A stretch of 64,000 nt of DNA from Pseudoxanthomonas kaohsiungensis (GTDB lineage Bacteria > Pseudomonadota > Gammaproteobacteria > Xanthomonadales > Xanthomonadaceae), in NCBI RefSeq assembly GCF_010211765.1, contig NZ_PDWO01000017.1, positions 19,199 to 83,198 on the forward strand, given 5' to 3'. Below the pieces are notes generated by a model, which worked only from the letters and a program-made list of their open reading frames with translations, was not told where the DNA came from and ran no database searches. Position numbers and translations under genes: made by a program. Below are positions 34,749 through 44,521 of this stretch, piece after piece (within the stretch, counting starts at the first letter, position 1; each line of letters opens with the position of its first letter).

Positions 34749-35648
34749 ATGTCCGCACCCGCACAGGCTCCGGCGCAGGCCGCCGGCCTGGCCGTCGTCG
34801 TCGCCCTGGCCATCGTCTACGTGGTGTGGGGCTCGACCTACCTGGCGATCCGCTTCGCTCTGGAAGGCGGCTGGCCGCCGCTGCTGGCGGTGTCCGGCGC
34901 GCGCTTCCTGGTCGCCGGCGGCGCGATGTACGCCTTCCTGCGCTGGCGCGGCGTGCCGGCGCCCACCGGTGCGCAGTGGAAGAACCTCGCCGTGATGGGC
35001 CTGATGCTGTTGCTGCTGGGCAATGGCTTCGTGGTCCTGGCCGAGCAGAGCGTGTCGTCCGGGCTTGCCGCGGTGGCGGTGGCGTCGGTGCCGTTGTGGA
35101 TGGGCCTGTTCGGGGCGATGTTCGGGCAGCGCCCGAGCCGGGTGGAATGGCTGGGCATCGCGATCGGTTTCGCCGGCGTGGTCTGGCTCAACGCCGGCAG
35201 CAGCCTCAGCGCCAGCACCTCCGGACTGGTGCTGCTGCTGGTCGCGCCGGTCGGCTGGGCCTTCGGTTCGGTGTGGTCACGCGGGCGCGACCTGCCGTCG
35301 CCGTTCATGGCCGCCGCCGGCCAGATGCTGTGCGGCAGCGTGATGCTGATCGTCGTGGGCCTGCTGCGCGGCGAAAGTTTCGATGCGGTGCCGACGCTGC
35401 ACGGCACCCTGGCGCTGCTGTACCTGGCCGTGTTCGGCTCGATCATCGCCTTCAGCACCTACGTCTGGCTGCTGCACCACGTGCGCCCGGCCCTGGTCAG
35501 CAGCTATGCCTACGTGAACCCGGCGATCGCGGTGGCGCTCGGCGCCTGGCTGGCCGGCGAGCGCTTCACCGCGCACGACCTCGGCGCAATGGCGGTGATC
35601 CTGGCCGGCGTGGTCACGATCACCCTGGCGCGGGTGCTGCGCCGATGA
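34749..35648 (+). CDS. EamA family drug/metabolite exporter (YedA-like)
   Basis: 299 residues with ten predicted spans in two EamA halves. VVVALAIVYVVWGSTYLAIR at the N terminus and AEQSVSSGLAAVAVASVPLW are typical of the YedA/RhaT-like group. Likely exports amino acids or other metabolites. Its stop overlaps the start of rarD (ATGA at 35645), so the two transporters are translated together. Confidence 0.9.
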   Translation: MSAPAQAPAQAAGLAVVVALAIVYVVWGSTYLAIRFALEGGWPPLLAVSGARFLVAGGAMYAFLRWRGVPAPTGAQWKNLAVMGLMLLLLGNGFVVLAEQSVSSGLAAVAVASVPLWMGLFGAMFGQRPSRVEWLGIAIGFAGVVWLNAGSSLSASTSGLVLLLVAPVGWAFGSVWSRGRDLPSPFMAAAGQMLCGSVMLIVVGLLRGESFDAVPTLHGTLALLYLAVFGSIIAFSTYVWLLHHVRPALVSSYAYVNPAIAVALGAWLAGERFTAHDLGAMAVILAGVVTITLARVLRR

Positions 35649-36553
35649 GCGCACGCGCGGACGCGGCCGTCGATCGCCGCGGGCTGGCGGTCACCGCCGC
35701 GACCTTCGTGATCTGGGGCGTGGTGCCGGTGTACTGGCACCTGCTCAAGGCGGTGCCGGCGCTGCAGATCATGGCTCACCGGGTGGTGTGGAGCGCGCTG
35801 CTGGTGGTCGGCTGGCTGCTGCTGCGCGATGGCTGGGGCTGGCTGCGGCGGCTGGCCGCGCAACCGCGCGCGCTGCCGGCGCTGGCGCTGAGCAGCGTGC
35901 TGATCGCGTTCAACTGGGGCCTGTACATCTGGGCGGTCAACGCCGGCCACGTGGTCGAGACCAGCCTGGGCTACTTCATCAATCCGCTGGTCAACGTGGT
36001 GCTCGGCGTGCTGGTGCTGCACGAGCGGTTGCGCCGGCTGCAGTGGATCGCGGTCGGATGCGCGGCGGCGGGCGTGGCCTGGCTGACGGTCAGCGCGGGA
36101 TCGCCGCCGTGGATCGCGCTGGGACTGGCTGCTTCGTTCGGGCTGTACGGGCTGGTGCGCAAGCTGGTCGCGGTCGATCCGGTGGCCGGGCTGGGGCTGG
36201 AAAGCCTGTACCTGTTCCTGCCGGCACTGGCCTATGTGCTATGGGCCGAGGCCGGCCATGGCGGCGGCTTCTCCGGCGCGTGGGGCCTGGGCACCGACCT
36301 GTTGCTGGTGTTCGGCGGGGTGGTCACGGCGGTGCCGCTGATCGGCTTCGCCTACGGCGTGCGCCGGATCCCGCTGAGCGTGGTCGGGTTGCTGCAGTAC
36401 ATCGCGCCGACGCTGCAGCTGCTGCTGGGCGTGTGGTTCTTCCACGAGCCGTTCGATACCGCGCGCGCGGTCGGCTTCGGTGCGATCTGGCTGGGCCTGG
36501 CGCTGTATGCGGGCGAGGGTCTGTGGCGCAGCCGGCACCAGCCGCTCCTGTAG
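35645..36553 (+). CDS. rarD: RarD-type EamA transporter
   Basis: 302 residues and ten spans. TFVIWGVVPVYWHLLKAVPA at the N terminus, then AHRVVWS and NWGLYIWAVNAGHVVETSLG, are the RarD signature. RarD was named for chloramphenicol sensitivity in Pseudomonas; its substrate is not established. It starts within the stop codon of the preceding EamA gene. Its own stop, TAG at 36551-36553, lies in the GTAG head of a REP element. Confidence 0.93.
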   Translation: MSARADAAVDRRGLAVTAATFVIWGVVPVYWHLLKAVPALQIMAHRVVWSALLVVGWLLLRDGWGWLRRLAAQPRALPALALSSVLIAFNWGLYIWAVNAGHVVETSLGYFINPLVNVVLGVLVLHERLRRLQWIAVGCAAAGVAWLTVSAGSPPWIALGLAASFGLYGLVRKLVAVDPVAGLGLESLYLFLPALAYVLWAEAGHGGGFSGAWGLGTDLLLVFGGVVTAVPLIGFAYGVRRIPLSVVGLLQYIAPTLQLLLGVWFFHEPFDTARAVGFGAIWLGLALYAGEGLWRSRHQPLL

Positions 36554-36645
36554 GAGCCCATCTTCATGGGCGACACGACGCCCTCGGCCCAGGCGACTCC
36601 ATCGATGACCCGACGCCCGTGTCGCCCATGAAGATGGGCTCCTAC
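36550..36645. repeat. GTAG REP pair, 28-base perfect inverted arms
   Basis: GTAGGAGCCCATCTTCATGG (36550-36569) continues to 36577 and is repeated exactly, inverted, at 36618-36645. Each arm also folds on itself (GCCCAT / ATGGGC). The first GTAG supplies the stop codon of rarD; the second arm ends 23 bases before the convergent hydrolase stop, so the pair may end transcription both ways. Confidence 0.9.
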
Positions 36646-36667
36646 AGGGAGCGGGACGTGTCGGCGT

Positions 36668-37855
36668 TCAGCCGTGCCGCGGTGCCAGCGGCTGCGGGCA
36701 GGCGCCATTGCCGGTGACCGGCGTGCGCGCGAACCAGTCCTCCACCGTCGGCGCGAGCCGGTCGAGCCGCATCGGCAGGCTCAGGTGGTCTTCGCCGGGC
36801 AGTTCCAGGTAGCGGGCGCGCGGGGCCGCCGCGGCCAGCGCGCGGCCATGCGCCACCGGCACGTGCGCGTCGTCGCGGCCATGGATCAGCAGCACGCAGG
36901 CAGGCGCCTGCGCCAGGGCGGCGCCGACGTCGATCCGGTCCAGGTCCAGCGCCAGGCGGCGGTCGGCGTCGGCGATCGCCGCGTCCAGCAGGCGCGGGTC
37001 GAAGCGCCAGCGCAGCCAGGCCTGGGCCAGCCATTCGCCGGTGCTGTCGGGCGCGCGCTGCAGCATGTGCGGGACCATGTCGCGGATCGCGCGGCCGGCG
37101 TTGTCGAACGACTCCATCGCGACCACGCCACCGAGCTGCAGGTCGTCGACCTCGTTGCCGTCGGACGGGACGCCGATGTCGCGGGCGGCGAAGATCGCCG
37201 TGGCCGCGCCGTAGGACACGCCCATCACGTGCAGCGGCCCGGCCACCTCGCCGCGCGTGCGCAGCTGGCGCAGCACGGCGACGACGTCGCCGGCCTCGCG
37301 CGTGCCGTAGCCGGACGGCGCACTGCCGGAGCGGCCGTGGTTGCGCAGGTCCAGGGTGATGGTGCGGTAGCCGCGCTGGGCCAGTTCCACCGACCACGGC
37401 AGCAGCGAGCCGCCGTCCATCATCCAGCCGTGCAGCAGGACCACGGTGCCGCGTGGTGCGACCGCGTGGGTCGGCGCTCGCATCGAAAGCGTGTAGTCCA
37501 TGCGCTGGCGCTGGCCGCCATGCGCGCCCAGCCAGGCGTAATGCATGCGGTAGTCGCCCGGGTCCAGCGCGCGCCAGAACACCGGCACTCCGTCCGCCGT
37601 GGCCACGTGGCCGCTGCGGCTCGGTACGGTGGCGAGGAGGGCTTCGATCCTGGCGCTGGGCAGCAGCGGCGACACGCCGCCCGGCGCGGCCAGGCGCGCG
37701 GCCAGAGCACCGGCGGGATCGGCCAGCTCGCGGGTGCGCGAATGGGTGAAGCCGGCCAGCAGCAGGCAGGCGGCGGCGAGCAGCAGCAGCCGCGGCAGCA
37801 CGCGGCGCGGCCAGGCCGCGCGGGCTGGCGTCGAGGGCAGGGGAACGGCGGACAT
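36668..37855 (-). CDS. Membrane-anchored or secreted alpha/beta hydrolase
   Basis: 395 residues. An N-terminal hydrophobic segment at about 17-37 (VLPRLLLLAAACLLLAGF) is a signal anchor. The alpha/beta-hydrolase core begins with GTVVLLHGWMMDGGS (oxyanion HG), has the nucleophile elbow VMGVSYGAAT, the acid in HGRDDAHVPV and the His in EDHLSL. A complete Ser-Asp-His triad implies an active esterase, lipase or related enzyme in the periplasm. ATG 37855 is preferred to an ATG nine codons earlier. Confidence 0.85.
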   Translation of the reverse strand: MSAVPLPSTPARAAWPRRVLPRLLLLAAACLLLAGFTHSRTRELADPAGALAARLAAPGGVSPLLPSARIEALLATVPSRSGHVATADGVPVFWRALDPGDYRMHYAWLGAHGGQRQRMDYTLSMRAPTHAVAPRGTVVLLHGWMMDGGSLLPWSVELAQRGYRTITLDLRNHGRSGSAPSGYGTREAGDVVAVLRQLRTRGEVAGPLHVMGVSYGAATAIFAARDIGVPSDGNEVDDLQLGGVVAMESFDNAGRAIRDMVPHMLQRAPDSTGEWLAQAWLRWRFDPRLLDAAIADADRRLALDLDRIDVGAALAQAPACVLLIHGRDDAHVPVAHGRALAAAAPRARYLELPGEDHLSLPMRLDRLAPTVEDWFARTPVTGNGACPQPLAPRHG

Positions 37856-37983
37856 GGCGGTCGCATCGGACGACGGCGCCACAGCGTAGCGCGCGACCGG
37901 CGCCGCCTTCTACCGCATCGCGGTGACAGTGCGATGACAGCGCCGGCTCCGTTCAGCGGAGCCGGCGCCGTAGTCCGGTCGCC

Positions 37984-39294
37984 TCAGAGCGCGCGCAGGG
38001 CGGCGGTGATCGGCAGGCGCGCGGCGCGCAGCGCCGGGAACAGCCCGCCGACCAGGCCGATGCCCAGCGCCCACTTCAGGCCCGACCACAGCAGTTCGGG
38101 CGTCACCTTGAACTGGAACACCACCGCGCTGAAGTTGCTGCCCATGGTCGAGGCGCTGTAGCCGTTGAAGATCAGCCACGCCAGCAGCCCGCCGAGCACG
38201 CCGCCGACCAGCGCCAGCAGCATCGTCTCCAGCATCACCGCCACCACCACCGGCAGGCCGCGGAAGCCGATCGCGCGCATGGTCGCGATCTCGCGGGCGC
38301 GGCCGGCCACGGCCGCGTACATGGTGTTGAGCGCGCCGAACACCGCGCCCACCGCCATGATCGCGCCGATCACCGTGCCCAGGATCGTCAGCAGCTGGTT
38401 GAGCTGGCCGCTCTGCTTGGCGTAGTAGGCCTTGGTGGTCTCCACGTCCAGCTTGAGCCGCGGGTCGGCCGCCATCGCCGCCTTGAACTGCTCGAACCCG
38501 GCCTTGCCCTCGGTGCGCACGCTCACCAGCTGCCAGGCGCCGCGGTTGTAGGTGCTGGCCAGGGTCTGGGCGTCGGTCCAGATCTCCGAGTCGTGCACGT
38601 CGCCGGAGGCGAACTTGCCCACCACCTGCCACTGCTGGTTGCCGAGGGTAAGCGTGCTGCCCACGTCCAGGTCGCGGAACTGCTTCTGCGCGCCCTGGCC
38701 GACCACGATCTCGCGCAGGCCGCTGCCGTACATGCGGCCCTCGACGATCTTCACCCGGTCGTGCACCGCCCAGCCCAGCTCGCCGACGCCGCGGAACTGC
38801 GCGTTGACGTCGGTGCCGTCCTCGCGCGAGACCAGGTTCACCACCTGCGAGAGCTCGGGCGACACCAGCGGCCGGCCCTCGCCGTCGCGGGCGATGCCCG
38901 GCAGGCTGGAGATCAGCGGCACCTGGTCGCGCATGATCACCGAGTTGGTCTCGGCCTGCGAGCCGCCGCGCAGCACGATCGCGGTGGTCTCGTCGCCGGT
39001 GCTGTTCATGGTCGACTGGAAGCCGCGACCCATCGACAGCATCGCCACCAGCACCGCGACCACGCCGGCGATGCCAACCACGATCACCGACGAGGCGCCC
39101 CAGCGCCGCGGCAGGCTGGCGATGCCGATCCCGGTCGCCGCCAGCGCCAGCCGGCCGCTGCGGGTCAGGAACAGCCACAGCGCCAGCGCCACCGCCACGC
39201 CGAGCACGCCCTGCCAGGGCAGCCAGATCCACACGCCCAGGCCCACGACGAGCAGCACGATCGTGAGCAGGTTCCAAAGCCATTGCTTGTTCAT
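37984..39294 (-). CDS. MacB/FtsX-type ABC permease
   Basis: 436 residues. Two N-terminal spans (LLTIVLLVVGLGVWIWLPWQ, then GVLGVAVALALWLFL), a MacB periplasmic core region (SVIVVGIAGVVAVLVAMLSM, then a large soluble part) and three C-terminal FtsX spans (TILGTVIGAIMAVGAVFGAL near 325). The segment REIATMRAIGFRGLPVV is the typical coupling loop. Last gene of a four-gene operon (adaptor, ATPase, two permeases) for mechanotransmission-type export. Substrate unknown; 12 bases separate it from the first permease gene. Confidence 0.92.
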   Translation of the reverse strand: MNKQWLWNLLTIVLLVVGLGVWIWLPWQGVLGVAVALALWLFLTRSGRLALAATGIGIASLPRRWGASSVIVVGIAGVVAVLVAMLSMGRGFQSTMNSTGDETTAIVLRGGSQAETNSVIMRDQVPLISSLPGIARDGEGRPLVSPELSQVVNLVSREDGTDVNAQFRGVGELGWAVHDRVKIVEGRMYGSGLREIVVGQGAQKQFRDLDVGSTLTLGNQQWQVVGKFASGDVHDSEIWTDAQTLASTYNRGAWQLVSVRTEGKAGFEQFKAAMAADPRLKLDVETTKAYYAKQSGQLNQLLTILGTVIGAIMAVGAVFGALNTMYAAVAGRAREIATMRAIGFRGLPVVVAVMLETMLLALVGGVLGGLLAWLIFNGYSASTMGSNFSAVVFQFKVTPELLWSGLKWALGIGLVGGLFPALRAARLPITAALRAL

Positions 39295-39306
39295 GGTCGG
39301 GTCTCC

Positions 39307-40464
39307 TCAGCGGCCAGCCAGTGCATCGACGATCTTCAGCCGCTTGGCGCGCAGCGCCGGCAGCACCCCCACCACCAGGCCGATCAGCACGATCAGCACG
39401 GCGCCCACGATCCAGGTCTGCAGCGGGATGGTCGCCGGCAGCATGCCCTGGGCCTTGCTCGCCAGTCCGGGCAGGATCACCCGCGCCAGCCCCATGCCGA
39501 TCACCCCGCCCAGGCCGACCAGCAGCACCGACTCCACCAGCACCAGCACCAGCACCAGGCCGTCCTTGAAGCCCAGCGTCTTCAGGATCGCCAGCTCGGG
39601 GATCCGCTCGCGCACCGCCTGGGCCATGGTGTTGCCGGTCAACAGCAGCAGGGTGAAGAACACCGCGCCCATGATCGAGGTGACGATCAGGCCGATGTCG
39701 GCGAACTGCTTGGCGAAGGACTGCTGGAACGCCGACTCGGTCTGGCTCTTGGTCTCGCGGTCGGAGTTCATCGACAGCGCGTCGATGGCCTGGGCCACGC
39801 GCGAGGCCTGGTTGGCGTTGTCCAGGGCGACCGTGTACCAGCTGACCTGGCCCTTGATGTAGTCGTTGGATTCGTCGAAGTAGGTCCAGTTCATCACCAG
39901 CTGGCGTTCCTCGCCGCTGGCCGCGGCGCGGTCCTTGGAGCGGAAGATGCCGACCAGCTGCAGCGGCCAGTCGTTGCTGCCCTGGCGCGGGAAGATCGTC
40001 GCCTGCAGCGGGATGGTGTCGCCGATCTTCCAGCCGAACTCCTTGGCCAGGGTCTCGCCGACCACCGCGCCGGTGCGGGTGTCCTGGAACGCCTTGAGCT
40101 GCTCGGGCGGCAGCTGCAGGTTGGTGTAGACGTCGAAGTAGTTCGGCGCCACCGAGAAGCTGGGGAAGAAGTTCTTCGGGTCCTGGTAGATGCCGCCGAA
40201 CCACATCGCGTAGGTCACGTCCTTGACCCCGGGCACGGTGCGGATCTGCTGCTCCAGCCGCACCGGCAGGCTCTGGGTGATCGACAGGCGCGAGGTGGTG
40301 ACCAGGCGGTTGGCGCCATCGACGCTGCCGCCGGAGTTGAAGGCCACGCGCACCGAATCGAGCATGCCGAACAGCAGGAAGGCGGTGACCACCGACAGCA
40401 GGGTCAGCAGCGTCCGCGTCTTGCTGCGGAACAGCTGCGCCCATACGAGCGAGAGGTACTTCAT
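39307..40464 (-). CDS. MacB/FtsX-type ABC permease
   Basis: 385 residues. One N-terminal span ([20 protein letters not shown]), a periplasmic MacB-like core (about 45-260) and three C-terminal spans ([20 protein letters not shown] near 268) with [19 protein letters not shown] as coupling loop. Pairs with the second permease to make a heterodimer, as is common for such operons in Xanthomonadaceae. The ATPase gene precedes it by 15 bases. Confidence 0.92.
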   Translation of the reverse strand: MKYLSLVWAQLFRSKTRTLLTLLSVVTAFLLFGMLDSVRVAFNSGGSVDGANRLVTTSRLSITQSLPVRLEQQIRTVPGVKDVTYAMWFGGIYQDPKNFFPSFSVAPNYFDVYTNLQLPPEQLKAFQDTRTGAVVGETLAKEFGWKIGDTIPLQATIFPRQGSNDWPLQLVGIFRSKDRAAASGEERQLVMNWTYFDESNDYIKGQVSWYTVALDNANQASRVAQAIDALSMNSDRETKSQTESAFQQSFAKQFADIGLIVTSIMGAVFFTLLLLTGNTMAQAVRERIPELAILKTLGFKDGLVLVLVLVESVLLVGLGGVIGMGLARVILPGLASKAQGMLPATIPLQTWIVGAVLIVLIGLVVGVLPALRAKRLKIVDALAGR

Positions 40465-40479
40465 CGCGTCGCCCTCCGG

Positions 40480-41169
<690 letters not shown>

Positions 41170-41265
41170 CGTTCGACTTCCTCGTCTGGGCCGGCGCGCA
41201 AGCCGCGCAGGCGGGGTGATGGATGGTTCGCGCGCGCAGGCGCGCCTGTCACGCCGGCAACCGTG

Positions 41266-42522
41266 CTACTCGGTGTCGTCGGCGCCCGCCAGGCGCACCG
41301 TGTCGCCGTCCTGCAGGGTTTCCGGTGCATCGAGCACCACGGTCTCGCCCGCGGCCAGTCCCGACAGCACCTGGCGGTCCTGGCCCATGGCGATGCCGGT
41401 CTTCACGGCGCGCTGCTCGACCGTGTCCTCGCCGCCGACGACGAAGGCCACGTCGGCGCCATCGCGCTGCACGATCGCCGCGGCCGGCACGCGCACGCCC
41501 TGCGGCTGCTCCGCTTCCCCGGGCGCCGGCGCGGCCTCCAGGAAGCTCACCCGCACGCCCATGTCCGGCACGATGCGCGCGTCCTTCTCCTTCAGCGCCA
41601 CCCGCACCTTGACCGTGGCCTTGCCGCGGTCGGCGGCCGGGATGATGGCGATCACCTCGCCGGGGATGCGCCAGTCCGGGTACGCGTTGAGCACGGTTTC
41701 CACCGGCATCTTCGGCTGCACCCGGCCGATGTAGGACTCGCCCACCTCGACCTCCACCTCCAGCGACTCCATGTCGACGATGGTGCCGATGCCGGTGCGG
41801 GTGTAGCCGCCGGTGGCCAGCGGCGAGACGATCTCGCCCGGCTGCGCGGCCTTGGACGTGACGATGCCGGAGAACGGTGCGCGGACGATGGTGTTGTCCA
41901 CGCCCTGGTCGGCGATGCGCAGCTGGTCGCCGGCGACCTGGGAGTTGCGCCGCGCGGTCGCCAGTTGCGCGCGCAGCGCGTCGCGCTGGGCGATGGCCTG
42001 TTCGTACTGGGCGCGCGAAACCAGCTGCTGGCCGACCAGCTGCGAGAGCCGGTTGGCGTTGGCTTCGGCCTCCACCAGTTGCGCCTGCACGCTGTCGGCC
42101 TGGCTCCGCGAGGCCGAGACCTGCGAGGCGGCCAGCGTGCGCTGCGCGTCGGCGTCGATCGGGTCCAGGCGCGCCAGCACCTGGCCTTCCTCCACCCGCA
42201 TGCCTTCCTCGATCAGCACTTCCTTGACCCGGCCGGTGACCTTGGCCGAGACGGTGGCCATGCGCCGGGCCACGACATAACCGCTGGCGTCGAGCACCGA
42301 GGCGCTGGCGCCGCCACCGGAGGCGATCGCCACCACCGGCGCGGTGCGCACTTCCGGCGCCTTCTCGCCGCCCAGCAGCAGCCAGGCGGCTACGGCGGCC
42401 AGCAGCACGACCGCGGCCACGCCCAGCCCGATCCACAGCCCGCGCCGCGACGGCGGCGGGGTGGACGGCGTGCGGCTGCGCTGGAGCTTCAGTTCCTTGA
42501 GCAGTTCGGCGGAAGCGTTCAT
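41266..42522 (-). CDS. HlyD/RND-type periplasmic adaptor
   Basis: 418 residues. One span at about 33-52 (GLWIGLGVAAVVLLAAVAAW), then a lipoyl half-motif (ATVSAKVTGRVKEVLIEEGM), an alpha-hairpin rich in Ala, Gln and Ser (about 125-205), the second lipoyl half (IVRAPFSGIVTSKAAQPGEI) and a beta-barrel domain. It links an inner-membrane exporter to an outer-membrane channel; the channel gene is not in this operon. First gene of the adaptor-ATPase-permease-permease operon. ATG 42522 is chosen. The 289-base gap before the divergent ABC gene holds a palindrome. Confidence 0.92.
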   Translation of the reverse strand: MNASAELLKELKLQRSRTPSTPPPSRRGLWIGLGVAAVVLLAAVAAWLLLGGEKAPEVRTAPVVAIASGGGASASVLDASGYVVARRMATVSAKVTGRVKEVLIEEGMRVEEGQVLARLDPIDADAQRTLAASQVSASRSQADSVQAQLVEAEANANRLSQLVGQQLVSRAQYEQAIAQRDALRAQLATARRNSQVAGDQLRIADQGVDNTIVRAPFSGIVTSKAAQPGEIVSPLATGGYTRTGIGTIVDMESLEVEVEVGESYIGRVQPKMPVETVLNAYPDWRIPGEVIAIIPAADRGKATVKVRVALKEKDARIVPDMGVRVSFLEAAPAPGEAEQPQGVRVPAAAIVQRDGADVAFVVGGEDTVEQRAVKTGIAMGQDRQVLSGLAAGETVVLDAPETLQDGDTVRLAGADDTE

Positions 42523-42717
42523 TGCGTTCTCTAGGGGTTCCCGGTCCAGTGTCCGCGGCAAGGGTACACGGCGACCAGTTGCCGGAAGTCACTTTGTGGC
42601 GGGCGGCGCTCCCGCCGGAATGGGATACCTCTATGCCAGGACGAACGGGCCAGCCGCCATTCGACACGGGGCGCGGGCGACCGGTGCATCGTGCCGGCCA
42701 CCCCGCCAGCGACGTAG

Positions 42718-42729
42718 TGACACCTGTCA
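42718..42729 (+). promoter_or_regulatory. TGACA-CC-TGTCA palindrome between two exporter operons
   Basis: TGACACCTGTCA is a perfect inverted repeat 82 bases before the ABC ATPase start and about 195 bases before the divergent adaptor start. NarL-family regulators bind short palindromes of this kind, and a DesR-like regulator is encoded in the downstream operon, so autoregulation is plausible. No clear -35/-10 pair was fixed. The rest of the gap (42523-42811) shows no gene. Confidence 0.4.
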
Positions 42730-42811
42730 TGCGCTTTGCCTGCAGCCGGCGACTGCCGCGCCCGCGTGCGGCCGACGACACTGGCCGCGAATTCCCCGCA
42801 GGCCACCACGC

Positions 42812-43741
42812 ATGGACACCGTACCCCGCGCGCCGCTGGCGCGACTGCAGCAGGCCGGCAAGCAGTACGGCCGCACCCGCGCACTGGAGCAGCTCGACCT
42901 CGAACTGCATGCCGGCCAGGTGCTGGCACTGCTCGGTCCCAACGGCGCCGGCAAGACCACCGCGATCGGCCTGCTGTTGGGCCTGCACGCGCCTGATGCC
43001 GGCACCGCCGAGCTGTTCGGCCTGCCGCCGCATTCGCTGCAGGCGCGGCGCCGCACCGGGGTGATGCTGCAGACCGCCGGCATCCCCGACACGCTGCAGG
43101 TGCGCGAGCTGGTCGCGCTGGCCCGCAGCTACTACCCGCAGCCGCGCGCGCTGGAGGAATGCCTGGCCCTGGCCGGGCTGCAGGAGGTGCAGCGCCGCCG
43201 CTACGGCCAGCTGTCCGGCGGCCAGCAGCGCCGCGTGCAGTTCGCGATGGCCGTGTGCGGCCGGCCGCAGCTGCTGTTCCTCGATGAACCGACCACCGGC
43301 CTGGACATCGACGCGCGCCAGGGCCTGTGGCGCGCGATCCGCGAGCTGGCCGCGCAGGGCTGCGCGGTCCTGCTGACCACCCACTACCTGGAAGAGGCCG
43401 AGGCGCTGGCCGACCGGGTGATGGTGATCGACCACGGCCGGTTGCTGGCGCAGGGCACGGTCGAGGAGATGCGCGCGCGCGTGTCGCAGCGGCGGATCGG
43501 TTGCGTCAGCGTGCTCGCGCCGGCGCAGGTGGCCGCCTGGGCAGGGGTGCAGGACGCCCGCGCCGGCGAGGACGGACGCCTGCAGGTGATCGCCGCGCAG
43601 GCCGAGCCGGTCGTGCGCCGGCTGCTGGCCGAGGATCCGTCGCTGTCGGAACTGGAAGTGCGCCGCGCCGGCCTGGCCGACGCCTTCCTCGCGCTCACCG
43701 CACGGTCCGGGCCACCGATGAACGCCGAGGAGGCCGCCTGA
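42812..43741 (+). CDS. ABC-2 type exporter ATPase
   Basis: 309 residues. Walker A GPNGAGKTT near residue 46, signature LSGGQQRRVQFAMA near 137, Walker B LLFLDEPTTGLD and H-loop TTHYLEEAE are intact. The C-terminal 90 residues are the accessory part common in drug or lantibiotic exporters (CcmA/YxlF-like). The permease gene starts in its stop (TGATG at 43739-43743). First gene of an exporter plus two-component operon like B. subtilis desK-desR-linked or yvfRSTU sets. Confidence 0.95.
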   Translation: MDTVPRAPLARLQQAGKQYGRTRALEQLDLELHAGQVLALLGPNGAGKTTAIGLLLGLHAPDAGTAELFGLPPHSLQARRRTGVMLQTAGIPDTLQVRELVALARSYYPQPRALEECLALAGLQEVQRRRYGQLSGGQQRRVQFAMAVCGRPQLLFLDEPTTGLDIDARQGLWRAIRELAAQGCAVLLTTHYLEEAEALADRVMVIDHGRLLAQGTVEEMRARVSQRRIGCVSVLAPAQVAAWAGVQDARAGEDGRLQVIAAQAEPVVRRLLAEDPSLSELEVRRAGLADAFLALTARSGPPMNAEEAA

Positions 43742-44517
43742 TGGACACCCATGCACGTACCCATCCCGACGCCCTGCCGGCGCCGGCGTGGAACGCCTAC
43801 CTGCAGGAGGCGCGCTTCGAGTTCCTGCGCCTGTGGCGCTCGCCGTCGTTCTCGCTGCCGGTACTGCTGTTCCCGCCGCTGTTCTACCTGCTGTTCGGCG
43901 AGATCTTCGGCGGCAACCGGTCGCCCGAAGCCGCGCGCTACCTGCTCGCCGGCTACAGCGTGTTCGGGATCATGGGCGTGGCCCTGTTCGGCTTCGGCGT
44001 GACCGTGGCCGTGGACCGCGAGCAGGGGCTGCTGGTGCTCAAGCGCGCCCAGCCGATGCCGCCGGGCGCCTACCTGCTGGCCAAGGTGGCGATGGCGATG
44101 CTGTTCAGCGCGATCGTGCTGGTGCTGCTGTCGGTGCTGGCCGCCACCGTGGCCGGCGTGCGGCTGCCACCACTGCAGTGGCTGGGCCTGGTCGCGACCT
44201 GCCTGCTGGGGGTGCTGCCGTTCAGCGCGCTGGGCCTGTGGCTGGGCACCCTGGTCGGCGGGCGCGGCGCGCCGGCGCTGATCAACCTGGTCTACCTGCC
44301 GATGGCGTTCCTGTCGGGCTTGTTCATCCCGCTGTCGATGCTGCCGGGCGCGCTGAAGTCGATCGCGCCGCTGTGGCCGTCGTACCATCTGGCGCGGCTG
44401 GCGCAGCGGCAGGTGGGGTTCGCCGAAGGCGCCATGCCCTGGCTGCACGCCGGCGTGCTGCTGTGCATCGCCGCGCTGTTCCTGTTCCTGGCCCGTCGCC
44501 GCCTGGCGGCTTCCTGA
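43741..44517 (+). CDS. ABC-2 type permease
   Basis: 258 residues with six spans. LPVLLFPPLFYLLFGEIFGG is the first; AVDREQGLLVLKRAQPMPPG is the usual cytosolic loop of ABC-2 permeases; INLVYLPMAFLSGLFIPLSM near 183 is the hallmark late segment. It pairs with the ATPase encoded just before it, overlapping by one base. Substrate is unknown; linkage to a kinase and regulator suggests a response to membrane or antibiotic stress. Confidence 0.93.
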   Translation: MDTHARTHPDALPAPAWNAYLQEARFEFLRLWRSPSFSLPVLLFPPLFYLLFGEIFGGNRSPEAARYLLAGYSVFGIMGVALFGFGVTVAVDREQGLLVLKRAQPMPPGAYLLAKVAMAMLFSAIVLVLLSVLAATVAGVRLPPLQWLGLVATCLLGVLPFSALGLWLGTLVGGRGAPALINLVYLPMAFLSGLFIPLSMLPGALKSIAPLWPSYHLARLAQRQVGFAEGAMPWLHAGVLLCIAALFLFLARRRLAAS

Positions 44518-44521
44518 CCCG

